A stretch of 64,000 bases of DNA from Mangifera indica (Eukaryota; Streptophyta; Magnoliopsida; Sapindales; Anacardiaceae). The translations under genes were made by a program, and so were the position numbers. Position 1 is the stretch's first letter. Each line of letters starts with the position of its first letter. The stretch is taken from positions 32,303 to 96,302 of the forward strand of contig NW_025401192.1 in assembly GCF_011075055.1 (NCBI RefSeq). The letters run 5' to 3'. The notes beneath the pieces were generated by a model. The model was given only the letters and a program-made list of their open reading frames with translations, was not told the origin of the DNA and made no database searches. Of this stretch, positions 1-13,200 are shown one piece after another.

Positions 1-145
1 ATGGCCTCCCAAATCTCTTTGGTAGTACTCAGGAACAAAATAGTATCACTTATCTCTAACACCATCAAATTCCATAGCCAAAACATCACCATAGAGCCTT
101 TTTCATCCTGAGCTAAAAATTTTGAATCCCTTTTTTTAGGTCCAA
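1..145 (-). pseudogene. copia gag fragment
   Basis: An open minus-strand frame runs to the left edge. It encodes a stretch like the N-terminal Gag region of plant copia elements (the UBN2/retrotran_gag type): WLWNLM, then EISDTILFLSTTKEIWEA. The upstream start is not clear and the frame is cut by the window edge, so whether it is intact cannot be judged. Confidence 0.6.
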
Positions 146-435
146 TTCCAAGTGTATGACTCACTTTGCCTATTCACCTTACAAATGTGTGAACCAATTA
201 AGACCATTTCAAATAGTTCTTTCTATTCAAACTATACGATGTCTAGATGTTTTACAACTCAGTGCTTTGAATTAAGACATCTCCTCCAACGAATGTAGTT
301 GTCGTTGTTGTTTTTTATATGCTGCTAGTCAAGTTTGTGTTCGCATGGTTTTGTGCTTTTAAGAGTGATATTAGGAAGGGTATAGGTTTAAGATCAAGAG
401 AAAAAAATGTCCAGTCCCAGAGCAATGAACCTATG

Positions 436-449
436 GCTCTTATACCATG
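436..449 (-). other. Primer-binding site like initiator tRNA-Met
   Basis: On the minus strand the bases read TGGTATAAGAGCC, one change from TGGTATCAGAGC, the common plant copia primer-binding site. It abuts the CA end of the putative LTR, which fixes the orientation of the element. Confidence 0.6.
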
Positions 450-591
450 AAGGGTAAATTAATCTCATTATTCTTTAGGAATAATCCTAGTTTATATACA
501 ATTACTAATATAAATATAAACTGGAAACTAGAAACTCATTGTGGAAACTAGGAACTAATTTGATTGACTTTCCTATTAAATTAGTAACAAT
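450..591 (-). repeat. Putative 5' LTR of the minus-strand copia element
   Basis: The 142-bp segment starts TGTTACTAATTT and ends CCTTCA when read on the minus strand, and is followed directly by a primer-binding-site-like sequence. The partner LTR is outside the window, so LTR identity and target duplication cannot be checked here. Confidence 0.6.
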
Positions 592-3064
592 GTACGATTT
601 CCTAAATAAGATGAAAAATTGTATTTCTCAACTGTTTTAGGTACCCATCCACAAAATTATCGCACTATTCACCAAAGTTTTAGTGTGGAAACTCCAAAAC
701 AAAGCAAAATATATAAACAAAAGCATAGACATCTACTAGAGATGTCTGGGGCTCTAATGTTAACTATGAATATGTCGCACTATCTTTGGGGAAAGGTTGT
801 CCTAACAGCCACTTATTTGATCAATTTGTTACCAACTTGAATGCTAAATTTTAGGACTCTAGTTACTGTTCTTACACATTGCAATCTTGATTACAAGTTT
901 TTTAATTGTCTTCCTATTAAAAAATTTGGTTGCATTGTTTCTGTGCATCTTTCACCTCCTAATAGAAGAATTTGGATCCCAAGTGTGTATTTGAGAGATA
1001 TTCTCGTACTTGCTAAGTGTTTTTGCCTTCTTACTAAGAAGAATTTTGCATCTAATGATGTGACCTTTTTGGAGTCACAATTCTATTTTACCAAGACTCC
1101 TCTTCAATGGGAAAATTTAGGTGTAAAAGAGAATTTTTTTTTGGATATATCTACGTCTCTGTCATTCATCCCAAGTATACCAAATCCACATAATTATATT
1201 TCTTCTTTTGAAATAAATTCCACCATATTTGAATTGTATAAGGGTCTAAACACAGGAGGAAGGTTGACAATTTAAATCAACATGAGCTTAAAATTTATTC
1301 TAGAAGGTCTAATGCTAACAGTGATAAACAACTCAATAACTCTCATTTCCGGTCCTCTGAATGAGGAGTAGAATTTATACAGTCTTCACAATCATCTTAA
1401 CCTACACTATCACTAGATACTATTCTATATAATGAAAAACCAGTGAGTGATGACAGTAGTTATCTCTCAATTGCCATTAGAAAAAGGGATCAGATTTTGT
1501 ACATTACATCTTGTGTCTATGTATCCTATGACAAATTGTCACCATGTTTCCGTGTTTTGTTATGAATACCATTAAAAACTAGTGGTACCTTAGTATAGGA
1601 GGTATTCAGTGATTACAACTGGAAGGAGGTTGAGCAAGAAGATATGAGGGCTTTGGAGAAATACGGAACATGAGAACTGGTCAGTAAAGTATAAAGCTAA
1701 TGGATCTATTTAATGGTAAGACACGTCTAGTAGCTAAGAATTTCACAAAAACCTATGGTGTATACAATGAGGAGACAGTTTGCTATAATGGCTAAGTTGA
1801 ATACAATCAGGGTGTTAATCTCTCTTGCAGCAAACTTAGATTGGTCTATACAGCAATTGGGTATAAAAAAACGTCTTCCTAAACCGTGATTGATCAGTGG
1901 AAGTATTCGATCTACCTCCTGGTTTTGCAGTGAATACAATCAATCAAGTAAATAGACTAAGTACTTATCTGGGTTAAAGCAATCTTCTCAGCTTGGTTAA
2001 AGAATTTTACTAAGACCATTAAGAGCTATGGCTTGTTGAAGGTCAAACTAATCACACCCTCTTCTTCAAACATAATGAGGGTAAGATTACTATCCTAATA
2101 GTCCATGCAGACAATATTATTTTTATGGGAGATGATCTCGGTGAAATAGTGTTGGTGAAATAAGTGCTTGTGAATGATTTCAAAATGATAAACCTAGGAC
2201 ATTTAAGGTCTTTCTGAGGAATGGAAGTGGGCCAGCAACAAGAAGGGTATTTATATATTTAAAAAAAAAAAAAACATTCTGGATCTTCTATAGGTGATGG
2301 AATGTTACAGTGTAAACCTAGTGATACACCTATTGAGCATAATTTAAGGTTTGATAGTATTGATAGGAATGCATCCATGCAGAGAGTTAGGTTAGGTATC
2401 AAAGACTTCTTGTCAAATTATCTATCCTATAAAAGACAGAACGTAGCTTTTGTTGTGAGTGTTGTAAGTCAACACATGCACAATCCCTAGGAAATGCACT
2501 CGGAGGTTCTGTTTCGAATATTAGAATATTAAGGTACCTTAAGATGACTCTTGGTCAAGGTGTGTTTTTTGGAAAGAATCTTGACATTAGAATTAAGTAT
2601 TCACTAATGCGGATTTGGCAGGGTCTGTGAGTGGTAGAGATCTACTTCAAGCTACTATATGTTTGTGTATGGTAATTTACTTACCTAGATTAGTAAAAAA
2701 CAAGTTGTTGTGGCTAGAAGCACTTTCTAGGCTGAATTTAGAGCTGCAACACAGAGAATCTGTGAAGTTTAGAAGACTTCTAACTGAGCTAAAAGCTGCG
2801 AGTGAGGAGCCTATAAAGCATTATTGTGATAATAAAACAACCAGTAGCATTGCACATAATCATGTGCATCATGATCGGACTAAACAAGTTGAAATAGATG
2901 GACACTTCATCAAGGAGAAACTAGAAAAGAAGATTTGTGAATATCTACTTTCCTACAAGTCAACAGATATATCATATCCTTACAAAGGGAGTACCTAGAA
3001 AAGTGTTTGAGCAACACTTCCAAGTTGGGAATGTTGGAGATTTATTCACCACTTTGAAGGGGAG
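592..3064 (+). mobile_element. Degraded Ty1/copia pol (integrase, RT, RNase H)
   Basis: Broken frames read in the order of a copia polyprotein. The integrase C-terminal part is at about 619-1260 (RHLLEMSGALMLTMN, then YLWG and TATYLINLLPT). Reverse transcriptase is at about 1690-2300, where the usual YVDD motif appears as HADN near 2105-2116. RNase H is at 2610-3000 ([24 protein letters not shown]). The last codons give a stretch like the polyprotein end (VFEQHFQVGN), followed by a purine tract at 3056-3064 and a TGT that could open the 3' LTR. Stops and frameshifts occur throughout and the catalytic motif is altered, so this is a dead relic. The 5' half is displaced or lost where the minus-strand element abuts it. 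Confidence 0.85.
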
Positions 3065-4149
3065 TGTAAACATTATCAAATCAGGCTGTTGATAGGATTG
3101 AGCTAGCTCTTATTTAGAAAGTTTCTTAAAATATTTTAGTTTTATCCTATTCTATGGTTATCTGTTTAGATGTAGCTAGTTCATACAAGGCATTGCGATG
3201 TAACATAAATAATATGCAAAAAAAAAAAAAAAACACAAAACTATGAATATCATGCAAGTTGATATGGCCGAAAATCCTACAACGTCTAGAGGGCCAAACA
3301 ATAGGCCAATAACATTTGCGAAATCAGAAATTGACCAAATCCAGACCATACAAAGTGGTAGTAGAAGTCTTGATTCAAAGTAAATGGTGCAGAACATGAA
3401 TGTTTTCAAGGAACCCATATGTCCTACCCCTTCTAGTCTTATAAATTATTTATCTGAACTTTCCTCTTAGCTTCATAAGTCCCTTGATGTTGGGCTTATA
3501 CCAGACACCTATGATCAGGTCTTGTCTTCATGAATTTAGAGGATGCTTCACAATCCAATGCTAAACAAATAACATTATTTGACAAGGTTTTTTGAAACTA
3601 TATTGTAACCAACCAAAAAGTTTGAGTAATTTAATATAATTTCATTGGCCTAGATGCTTCCCTCTTAAACAAATTGAGTAGCTAATTGTCTGACAAAATT
3701 TTCCCACTTCCCCCTTCAATGCATCTAGCAAAACCAAAAACTTTTAGTTCTCTCTAAACCATGCAAGGTACCTTGAGGTGCCTCTTACCTTTTGGCCACC
3801 CAAGAGCCTAAATGCTTGCAAATGAGCCAATACAGGAACTGACATTGACAAGATTAAACCACAAATTGAGTAGGTAGTTGAACATACCTTTCCCTTATGG
3901 GACTTTTGAGTTTATAATAGAGATCTGCAAAAGTCCTACATTGGAAAGGCACATATTCAGCTACTCACTCCACCCACTAAAAATACATACTCAACCCAAA
4001 TCTATTGTCTCACATAGGTTAGGGTAATATGAACTACTCACTCCATGCATTATAAATAAGCTTCCTTATTTTATTTCTCGTAGCAAATAAGCTTTTATAC
4101 ATGTTTTCTTTTATTAGAAAATATAAATTAAAAAAATTAAAAATAATTT
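3065..4149. other. Non-genic stretch, probable LTR and retroelement debris
   Basis: The first part probably contains the 3' LTR of the plus-strand copia relic (starting TGTAAACATT at 3065), but I could not define its end. The rest has moderate GC and no coding pattern. I looked here on the minus strand for the missing last exon(s) of TT9 and did not see a convincing match. Confidence 0.35.
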
Positions 4150-4260
4150 TTTATAATTAAAAAATTGGCACCAGCTCGAAAATTTTCAAAACCATGGCCC
4201 GGCTAGATTAAACCGAGCTGACAATCAAGCTCAAGCCAACTCCGCCCGAATCCAATCCTA
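4150..4260. repeat. Fragment of a TAGGGTTGGATTCGAG-type MITE
   Basis: The right part ends GCCCGAATCCAATCCTA, close to the inverted terminus of the intact MITE at 17660-17963, and the interior has the same alternation of CTCGA and GAGCT motifs. No matching left end was found, so it is a truncated or very diverged copy lying just 3' of TT9. Confidence 0.45.
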
Positions 4261-4289
4261 CTGACTACCATGGGCATCAGAAAGCAACT

Positions 4290-7200
4290 TCATTTTGTGA
4301 TTAGACTGATACTATGCATCTCTAAAAAGTTGACATCAGTAGTCACAAACACATTTTGACTAACAGATTTACCAATATCAGAACTTACACTCAAACCAGC
4401 CAGTGGAGCAATAGCAATTACAACACCTCGTTGACTTCGAAAGGGATGCTTCTCTGCAAGAATCAGTTTGCCAGATATTCCTCTAGCCACAGGTATCAGG
4501 TAGATATCCCTGACCCCAGCATTGGAGAAAGCAATTCTGCATGGAAATCCAGATCCTGCAAATAGTACAAAAGATTGACAAAGTGCAAATGAATATTGCA
4601 TGACCCTGGAAAACATTTTGAACAGTCAAAATGAAAGATGTAGTGCACTGATACCCAACCTAAAAAAACCTCTGACCCAAAGCTTGCAGATGAAAGATCT
4701 AAGGATTGGGATATTTCAGAATCTGTGGCAGGACCACTCATTAAATCTAGAAAGGGGTTCTCGGGTAAATTTCCTTTGACAATAAATGTCTTCAGTTGAA
4801 CATGAAAAGTGAAAACCTATAAGAAAGAGGACAATGAGATCTACTTAGCAGCAAATTGTTGCAGTATAAATGGTAGTGTTTTCTTTTTTTTTAGCATAAA
4901 TAGCAACTGCAAATAAATGCTTGCAATATGTAATGATACATTCACAGAAAAAGTAAAAACTGATTTAAGGAAAAGATGTACAAGATTGATAGATGTAATG
5001 TGTAGACCAAAGAAAGCATGGGATGCACAGCACAACAGAGTCTTTATCCATTAATTTTGTATAGCTGTGTAAATAGATTGTCATAAATAATGAGAGGAAA
5101 AGGCTTCATATGAAATGTGATGAAAAGTAGCTGCTTTAGAGCGTTATTTTAACTTGATCATTGTTTCTCAGTTCCTCTCTCTGCAATACATGTAGAAAAA
5201 AATAGAACATGAATATTTTTGTTGAGCTCTTCCCAACAACTTAAGCTTTTGAGTGTCTGATTTACTTACAACAGGTATCAGAGTCAAGCTAACAAAAAGA
5301 CATCGTATTTAATAACTAATCAATATTTTAATAAATTATAAAAATTTTATCTGTATTTGCCATTGGATTCGTGTTTATTAAGTATTTTCAACACATGTAT
5401 CGCACCGAGTTAGAGACAAAAGATTATTTTAGTTAAAAAAAGCTGTAATTGTGAACGATAAAAACCTTCACTGCATCAACCATTGTTTCCCAAGAAAATA
5501 TGGAAGAAGTTCTACTGCCTGCAGTGTGTATTAGTCATGAAGAAAGAAAGTTAATCCAATTTTGAAAATAGGAACCATAAATCAACACTAAAATGGCCAA
5601 TACCATCAATTGTTTGTTGGCAGACAGCAAGCTCAAGCAGGAACAAAGGATCTTTAGATTGCAATGCTTCCTGAAGAGCTGTACACAGCATTCAATTAGA
5701 TTTAAGTGTCTGAAATAGAAATATCTAGTAAGAAATATTTTCCCTCCCATCAATTCATCATTTTATTCTCTTCACTTAAGATCACCGCTATAGAGTTCTA
5801 TATTTTTGCTTCCCCTCCAAAGTCAAGATTCTCTAACTCATACCTGATTTACAGTTTGCCCATTCATCCTTCAAAGTTTCAAGGATTTGATCAAACCAGC
5901 ATCCATCAAGTTCTTTCTGAAGACGTTCACATGACCGCAGATATGAAGTCTGTCAACAGGAACTAGAAAATGTATAACTTAAGATTGACAGGTAATAATT
6001 GTTTAATCAGAAGGAAGATTTATTGCAAGGCAAGTGGAAGTGTTCATATACTATTTAGAACTGAACGACAAAGCATAATCAGTTCTGTACTGATTTCCAC
6101 AGCTCAATTTTTTGCAACATGAAAGGAAAATTTCATATTTATTCAAACAAAGAGGCATATACAATACACCTGAATTTGGCTAATAAAAAGCCCTCTGACT
6201 CATGATACTTTGAATACAGAAAATCCCAAACCAAAAACAAATTTCAATTATACATTTATAAACTGAAGAAATTTGATTTATATATTTCGTGAGGTTTCTT
6301 CTCAATCACTGCAGAAGAAAAGTAGTAGAATATATGGCAGTCCACAAGAATGCATGATTGACTGGAGCAAACTAGTGCTTAACACTTCAACTTCTGTTCA
6401 ACATTTTATGAGATATTTTATAAACATTGTTTTTCAACACATTTATTAATTCTAGCTAAAAACTGTTACAAACTCTGAAGCAACTTGGTGTAATGGCCAG
6501 TGTTCGCAGCAAGAAGACACTAAGAAAACCAAGGAGGCATTCTATTGTTTCAGATAAGAGATCAAGTAAAGAAAGGTCATTACCCATACAGGTCTGGCCT
6601 CACCACTGAAACCAGACTCCAACACTAGTTGGTATGAGACTTAGCACTAAACATCATCTGGTAAATATCCCACAGTGACAATATGCATGTAAACCGAAGA
6701 TATTAATTTTGACAAAACAAGATGTAACTATGTTTACAGCATTAAGTCAATAGAAAATACATTTATATTAACTTCAGTACATGCAATTTCATTTGAACCT
6801 CACATCGAAAAGCTGGAGATGGTGATCATTGAGTATGTTTCCTTGAAAAAGAAGAAGCTTCCGCAAGATCCACCCAGCATGCCATTGTATTAGAGCACAG
6901 AATGGTGGTTGGCTGGCTAAAACCTTCAATAATGCATTTAAAACCTGTTAACAATAAAAAGATGATGAGTGTTCATGACATTGTCAGCTCTAAAGAATCA
7001 GGATGTGAAAGCTCCAGTTAATAAAGTTATTGTCAGATTAACATATCCTGGTGACAGATTTACACTTGACATATAAAGATGCATTTTAAAAATAAACAAC
7101 ACCAATTGTCAGATAAAGCCCATACCTGAGGCATAAGTCTTCTGAGGATATTGTTTTTTCCCACTTCTGAAGCTGATATATCATATCTCTGAGAAAGAAT

Positions 7201-10186
7201 GTATCAAAAAGTACATTAAAAATTGTTCCATAATTAAAAAAAAAAAAGAAAACTATCATATCTACAAAGCTACAAATAAAATTAGAATACACATAAAATA
7301 TCACATGTTTGCAAGATTTGACAGACTGAAATCTTAAAAAATTCTGAAACTAATTTATGCAATATACGAAAAAGAAAAGGCTGCAGGAACATAACCAAAA
7401 GGTATATATACTACAAAGAAACTCAAAAACCAAAACTGCAGGCACATAATTAAAGATAACAGGTTCAAATGTCATCTAAAAGATAAAACATACAAAGTGA
7501 TCTAAACACCGGTTAATTAAGCTTTAAAGTCTAACCATAGTATAGACTATAAACATCTTTGTAGACAAAAATCGTATCACATGGAAAAAATGTTAAAATG
7601 ACCAATATGGTACTACTAATCCTTCACATGGCAATTTCAAGAACCTTGACTAAGTTCATGTACAAGTACCAAGTTTCTGTGGAAAATGTATCAATTATTA
7701 AAAAAATGTAGAATGGTAATTCATGCACTTAAATAACAGGTCACTGGAATCATTTGCTAAGTATAATACTGAAATCATCACAAGTTTGTAAATTCACAAT
7801 CCTAATATTGTCTACTTTGGGCCTAAACTACGTTGTTTTTTCTATAAGAATCACCCAAAAAGCTTCAGACAACTTGAAAAGAGAATACGCCGAAAGCCCT
7901 CATGTTAAATCTGCCCGGCTTATTCTATTCTCTAGCCCACACCACAAGGGAGCTTAAATACCAAGTTGAGTCACTCACTCCCATATTATATACTATTGTC
8001 ACTCTCAATACAACCCAAACAATTTTGTTTTTAGAATCATCCAAAAGCCTTCATATTATTTGAGAAAGAATTCTAAATATAAAGGTAATGTAGGATCAAC
8101 ACCTCTACATCATCCATCTCGCGCTTTTTACCTCTATGTTTCAAGAGTCTTGGACCTTGATTGTTACAGTTTGTTTAGATTTATAATTCCCGTGAATGAA
8201 AGATTCTTTTGCTTCCACCTCAATTTGTTAAGAAACCTTTATTACATGAATATGCCTAGCAAATATCAAACAATTAATTGAGCTTGTGAAATGATTATTT
8301 ACCATTGTATCTTGCATTTCGCTTAATCCAATCGCTGAAGACATCAAACTATCAAGATCTAATCCAAAAAAGACAGAGAGATTGAGAGAGAGAAGGAAAG
8401 AGCGCAAAAAAGAAATGACTATATAAAGTAAGAAAAACATATACGTATATGCAAAAATCACATTATATACATTTGGATGCTATTTATCATAAAATACCTT
8501 TATTTTCAGCTAAAATAAGCAATAAAAATACGGATGCAAATAATAGAATGTGATTTTCTGAGTTAATATATGCCAGAATTCCTTTCCTGCACCTGATAAG
8601 AAATTGAACATAAGTACAGTAGAAATAAATTCACATACTTTCAAATAACACAGTAAAAGAAAATAATTATCTGCCTCCAAATTATTATAGCTGGATATCA
8701 GACACATTCTAATTTGCTATTTGACTCAGATATCAAATCCAGGCCAATCAATGCTCAAATAACTGCTTATTCTTCCTCTTTTTTAGGTAATAACTAAATT
8801 CTCGATTAGCACAAGAGAAAATGAACATTGGACAACACAAAGCACAGGTGATAGTGGGCAGAATAAATAAAACATCATTCAAGCATATTTTAGAGTTAAC
8901 TTTTCATGCACTGGCAATAGATTGTTAAGATCTGAACCTCCAGTTACTAGATACACATGCCACCACCATATCTTGGACACATTTTATAGGATTAGACATC
9001 TCAAAGTCATTGAGCTGTCAATCTTTAGTATAAATTTTACAATCAATACAAGAACAACCCAAACATCAATACAAAAACACAAACTAACCTTTCTACACAT
9101 GTATCACCATCCATGGTGATTCTATCTGAATCAGAATTAGATGATGTAATTGCTTCCTCATGTGCAGATAGATGGTTTCCATTCATGTCTTCTTCTCCTT
9201 TAGACTTGAGAGAAAAAAATTTCGCAATTTCCAACTCATGCAAAAGGTTGTAAAAAGAACATGCATCAGTACCATCAATTGTATCTCCTTCAATAGCATC
9301 TCTGATACGTAAGGCCATATAAGGATACAAAAGCAAAGCAGCTACAGAGTTAATCATGTTCTTTCCACCAACAACTTGAAGAAGCTGGGAAACTATATAC
9401 AGAGAAGTAGCTGCAGATACATGAAATTCCTGAAAAAGTAATCAAACAATAAGTTCTGATAAATGACAAAATACTTCCAACGAGAAATGATTTTGGATTT
9501 ATTATAGTAGGCTAATTTTTGTTTCTTTCTTGGTAATAGTTAAGTTTTTGGAGACTTAATGAGAACCCCAAGAAAACATCCCAAACTTTTACAGATAAAT
9601 CCATTGGAAACTCCATGAGAGAATCTAGTAGAACCACATCCAAACAAGGTAAATATCTATATATTCAACCTTCTGTGCACTACTGCAGATTAGTAACATA
9701 CTGTTTTCAACAAAAGAAAGATATTCATAGTCAAGAGTTTCATATTGGCTTGGCATCCATGGCATTTATCCAAATCATAAATTAAACAATGTTTATTTTG
9801 ATCAGCAATCATTTATGCAAGCATGGAAGCTCTTATTAATAAAATGTATTCCAACAAATGGTTATGAAAACATAAATGGACTAGCCGATAGTACTGGTTT
9901 GACCGGGACTAAGGCCAATTTGGTTCGATTGAGCGGTTTAATGGCTAAGAACAGCAGTTCAACCAGGTAAACCGTGCCAATTCCCAGTTTTACCCCAATT
10001 CACAATCATGCTAATGTCAACACATACCACGTTGACGTTAGTATGACGTCATGACAAAGCCAGCATATGTCATGGTGATGTCAGCATGCATTTTGCAATA
10101 TTTTTTGCAAATGTTGGGACAAAGTCTTAACATTTGCTAATACAACGATAGCACTATAGAACCACTAATTTCATTTGTAAAATGTT

Positions 10187-10245
<59 letters not shown>

Positions 10246-13200
10246 AAGCATGTTGGTTCCCTAGCTTGACAGTCATTCCAAGTGGTCGGATCAGGAAAAA
10301 CTCAAACTAGGCCTTTGACTAGGTCAAGGCCCAATTTGATTATTAGAAAATTGGCCAAAAACACCATACTCAATCCTAAATTCTTCAGCCAAGCTACATT
10401 TAGATAGTAATGCCACCATCATCTCAAATAATATACCCAATCCTATACATTATTAATTATTCAATCAAAACATTAAAACAAGGAAAAAAGCTGAGTAAAT
10501 ATCTCACATTACTCTGCCTCAGTTGCAATGAGGGGAGCAATAGAGGAAAGACAAGTATGTTGAGAAGATCCTTGGTGACGGCTTTACTCAAATGAGACTC
10601 ACTAATAGAAAGAATATCCTTAAAGTAATACATATCATCAACAATTTTATCACTTTCCAGAAGTATATCTCTTTTCTTTTGATCAGTATATGTTTCCCTG
10701 CATCAAAGTAGTTTTCCTTCAATAGTTATTTATGCATCCAACAAGCAAAGTTAATATTTGTCATGAAATAAAGTTCAGTAACAATTGATAGCAGCTTACT
10801 GTGCAGCTTTGACAAGGCCATCAAGATGAATGCATTTCTTTCTTAAGCTATGAACCAAATCTGAAAAGTATTTTGAGGCTGGAGGAGTTGTCACAAACTG
10901 ATAGACCATGTCATCGCTAACTGCATAACCAAAAGGATACTGTTGCAAAATACCAAAAATATATCTTATATCCTAATTTTAATGTATCTCTTCTCTTGGG
11001 AGAGCATAAAAATATAACAATTCTATACCATTAAATATGTTAAGTGTTAATGCACGTACAGCCGTCTGAATCATTTTTTCCCCGTGTTGGGCAAATTTAA
11101 GAGCCTCAGTATACAATGGAAATGAAGTTACAGCATCCTGTAATCAGTGATAGACATGATTAAAAAAATATAACTGTTTCTATGGTCAAATCAATATAAT
11201 GAGAAGAACTGGTAACACAGAGTCATACTCAAGGGAAAAGCAAGATCCACTGTCACATGCACAAACTTATAACTGAGATCAATCTATTCTGTTAACAATA
11301 ATTGGAAATGAATTGAAGGAAAGGGAGAGAAATAACCATTTGCTAAATGGCTTTGACACAGAGATCCTAAAATGATATGTCCATCTAACTTAGGGACAAA
11401 ACTATCAAATGTTAAAATGTATATTTAAAAGGCACAGGTTCCCCAGTGAAAGTTGTATCTACAGAACTAGAAAATAAACAGCCTCATATCACAATTTCAT
11501 CATCACTCATCATATTCAGCCTTTTTCCAAACCAAAAAATACTCAGCAGCTAATTAGGTTATATAAACCAGTTTAAGTCCTCCATTGTAGTTCCACAGAG
11601 ATTAACTTCACAATTTGTCACAAGGAAATCCTATGTCTAAAGCTGCACCACCGCACCTCAGGGGACAAGTTGAAAACCAGTGGCCTCCCTCTCTAGCATA
11701 AAAAAATGGGTTCACCTACCAAATGCTTGAACAAAAGAAAATTAATCCCCAGGAACCCCTGTTGTTTTTAAACATCATGGAGAGCACACGTTTCTGAAAT
11801 TTACCCATCTTTTTTTAAAGCATGTGGTGGGTCCATGATGTTTTGGCAAACCTAAAGGGGATCCCTGAGCTTTACCCAAGAAAGGATGTGTAAAAATTAC
11901 TTATTTCATGCTTCCAACAAATCAAATTGATCAGCATACCAAAAAATGTCATCTGATTTCTTATATTATTAAAAAGATAAGGGGATCGAGGAATATTACA
12001 TAGAACTAACAATTCAAATGCCTTGACCTAACTTTGATCACCACATCAAGACAAACCACATTCCTAACTACTTTATAACATAATTATACCAAAAACTGAA
12101 TGGCGTATTAAAATGTTTACAGAATATCTCATAAAGATGAACTTTAACTTACACTATCAACCTTAACAAGAAGACAGAGGGTGTCCCTGTTAATTTTGTT
12201 GCTCACTGCTCTGATTTACAAAACAAATAAAAGAGAAGGATGAGTAAAAGAAAAGGAAGACACGAAACGCAGCACGAATTGGTCAGAAAATTTATTTCCC
12301 TACATAATACTCAAACCAAAATGGCCACAGTAAGAAAGAAACAAATTGCAAGTATCTAATCTTGAGCAAGGATGAAAATCAAACTGCTATCCTATATAAA
12401 TTTATGAAGAGAGAGAAAATATCAAAACCTTAAGAAGGACATGTAATATGGAGCCAGGTCTCCTGCCTCAAATTCATACGTATGTTCTATGATGTTGTTG
12501 ATGTAGTCATTACTTAAACAATAGTCTGCATGATACAATAGGCACATGCATCACCAGTATTATACAAGAAATAGGAGTAACAGGTAAAGGATCAAAGTGA
12601 AGGACAAGAAGAAAAAACTTTTAGCCATCTCTCACTGTATGGTGGAATTTGTGTTTCAAAACAATCATTGCTTCTACAACCTCCCTCCAAAAGCCAAGTG
12701 CACATCCACAAGCCAATATATAGGGTGATAAAAAGACTCTACATATTCAAGAAATTTACCATAAACATTAAAGGAACTTGAATCTTACATATTGCATGTT
12801 CACTACCCATGTTTTGTATCATTATACTCAAGTATTGAAGCAATGGTGCCTCAATTCTTGAATTTCTACTGATCTTTAAAACACGGACAAACTCTGCCAG
12901 AACTTGATATTCCATAAAACATCTGCTCAGATCAAAACATAACTCCGATGACATCATTGCTTTAGTGAGAAGCACAACCACACAAGTAGTATCAAAAGCT
13001 ACACATACTCGAAAATCATTGGATCTTGCCGATCACCATATGTAACAATCTCCACTATGGATTGTAGTAGATCAATGACGACTTCCTGGAGGAAAATACA
13101 AATAAATAAGATAATAAAAAGATGTTAGTGTATAAACCATTTTCTTACATAACATGAAAGCTAAAATTACCCGGTTATGCCAGTCCACAGCTTTGATCTG

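Larger units (their letters stand above)
1..591 (-). mobile_element. Ty1/copia retrotransposon, 5' part (runs off left edge)
   Basis: On the minus strand this reads as a short LTR (591 to 450), a primer-binding site next to it, and the start of gag running off position 1. The LTR begins TGTTACTAATTT and ends ACCCTTCA, the usual TG...CA form. The rest of the element and the second LTR must lie to the left of the window. It sits next to the integrase relic of an older plus-strand copia element that resumes at about 592, so it looks like a nested insertion. The order LTR, PBS, gag fits copia or gypsy; the gag motif makes copia the better call. Confidence 0.7.

Noticed and set aside
1727..1939. 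70-codon minus-strand frame
   Set aside because: Antisense to the reverse transcriptase part of the plus-strand copia relic.
4841..9119. Small frames within TT9 introns on both strands
   Set aside because: They fall in introns between exons whose phases close perfectly and have no independent evidence.
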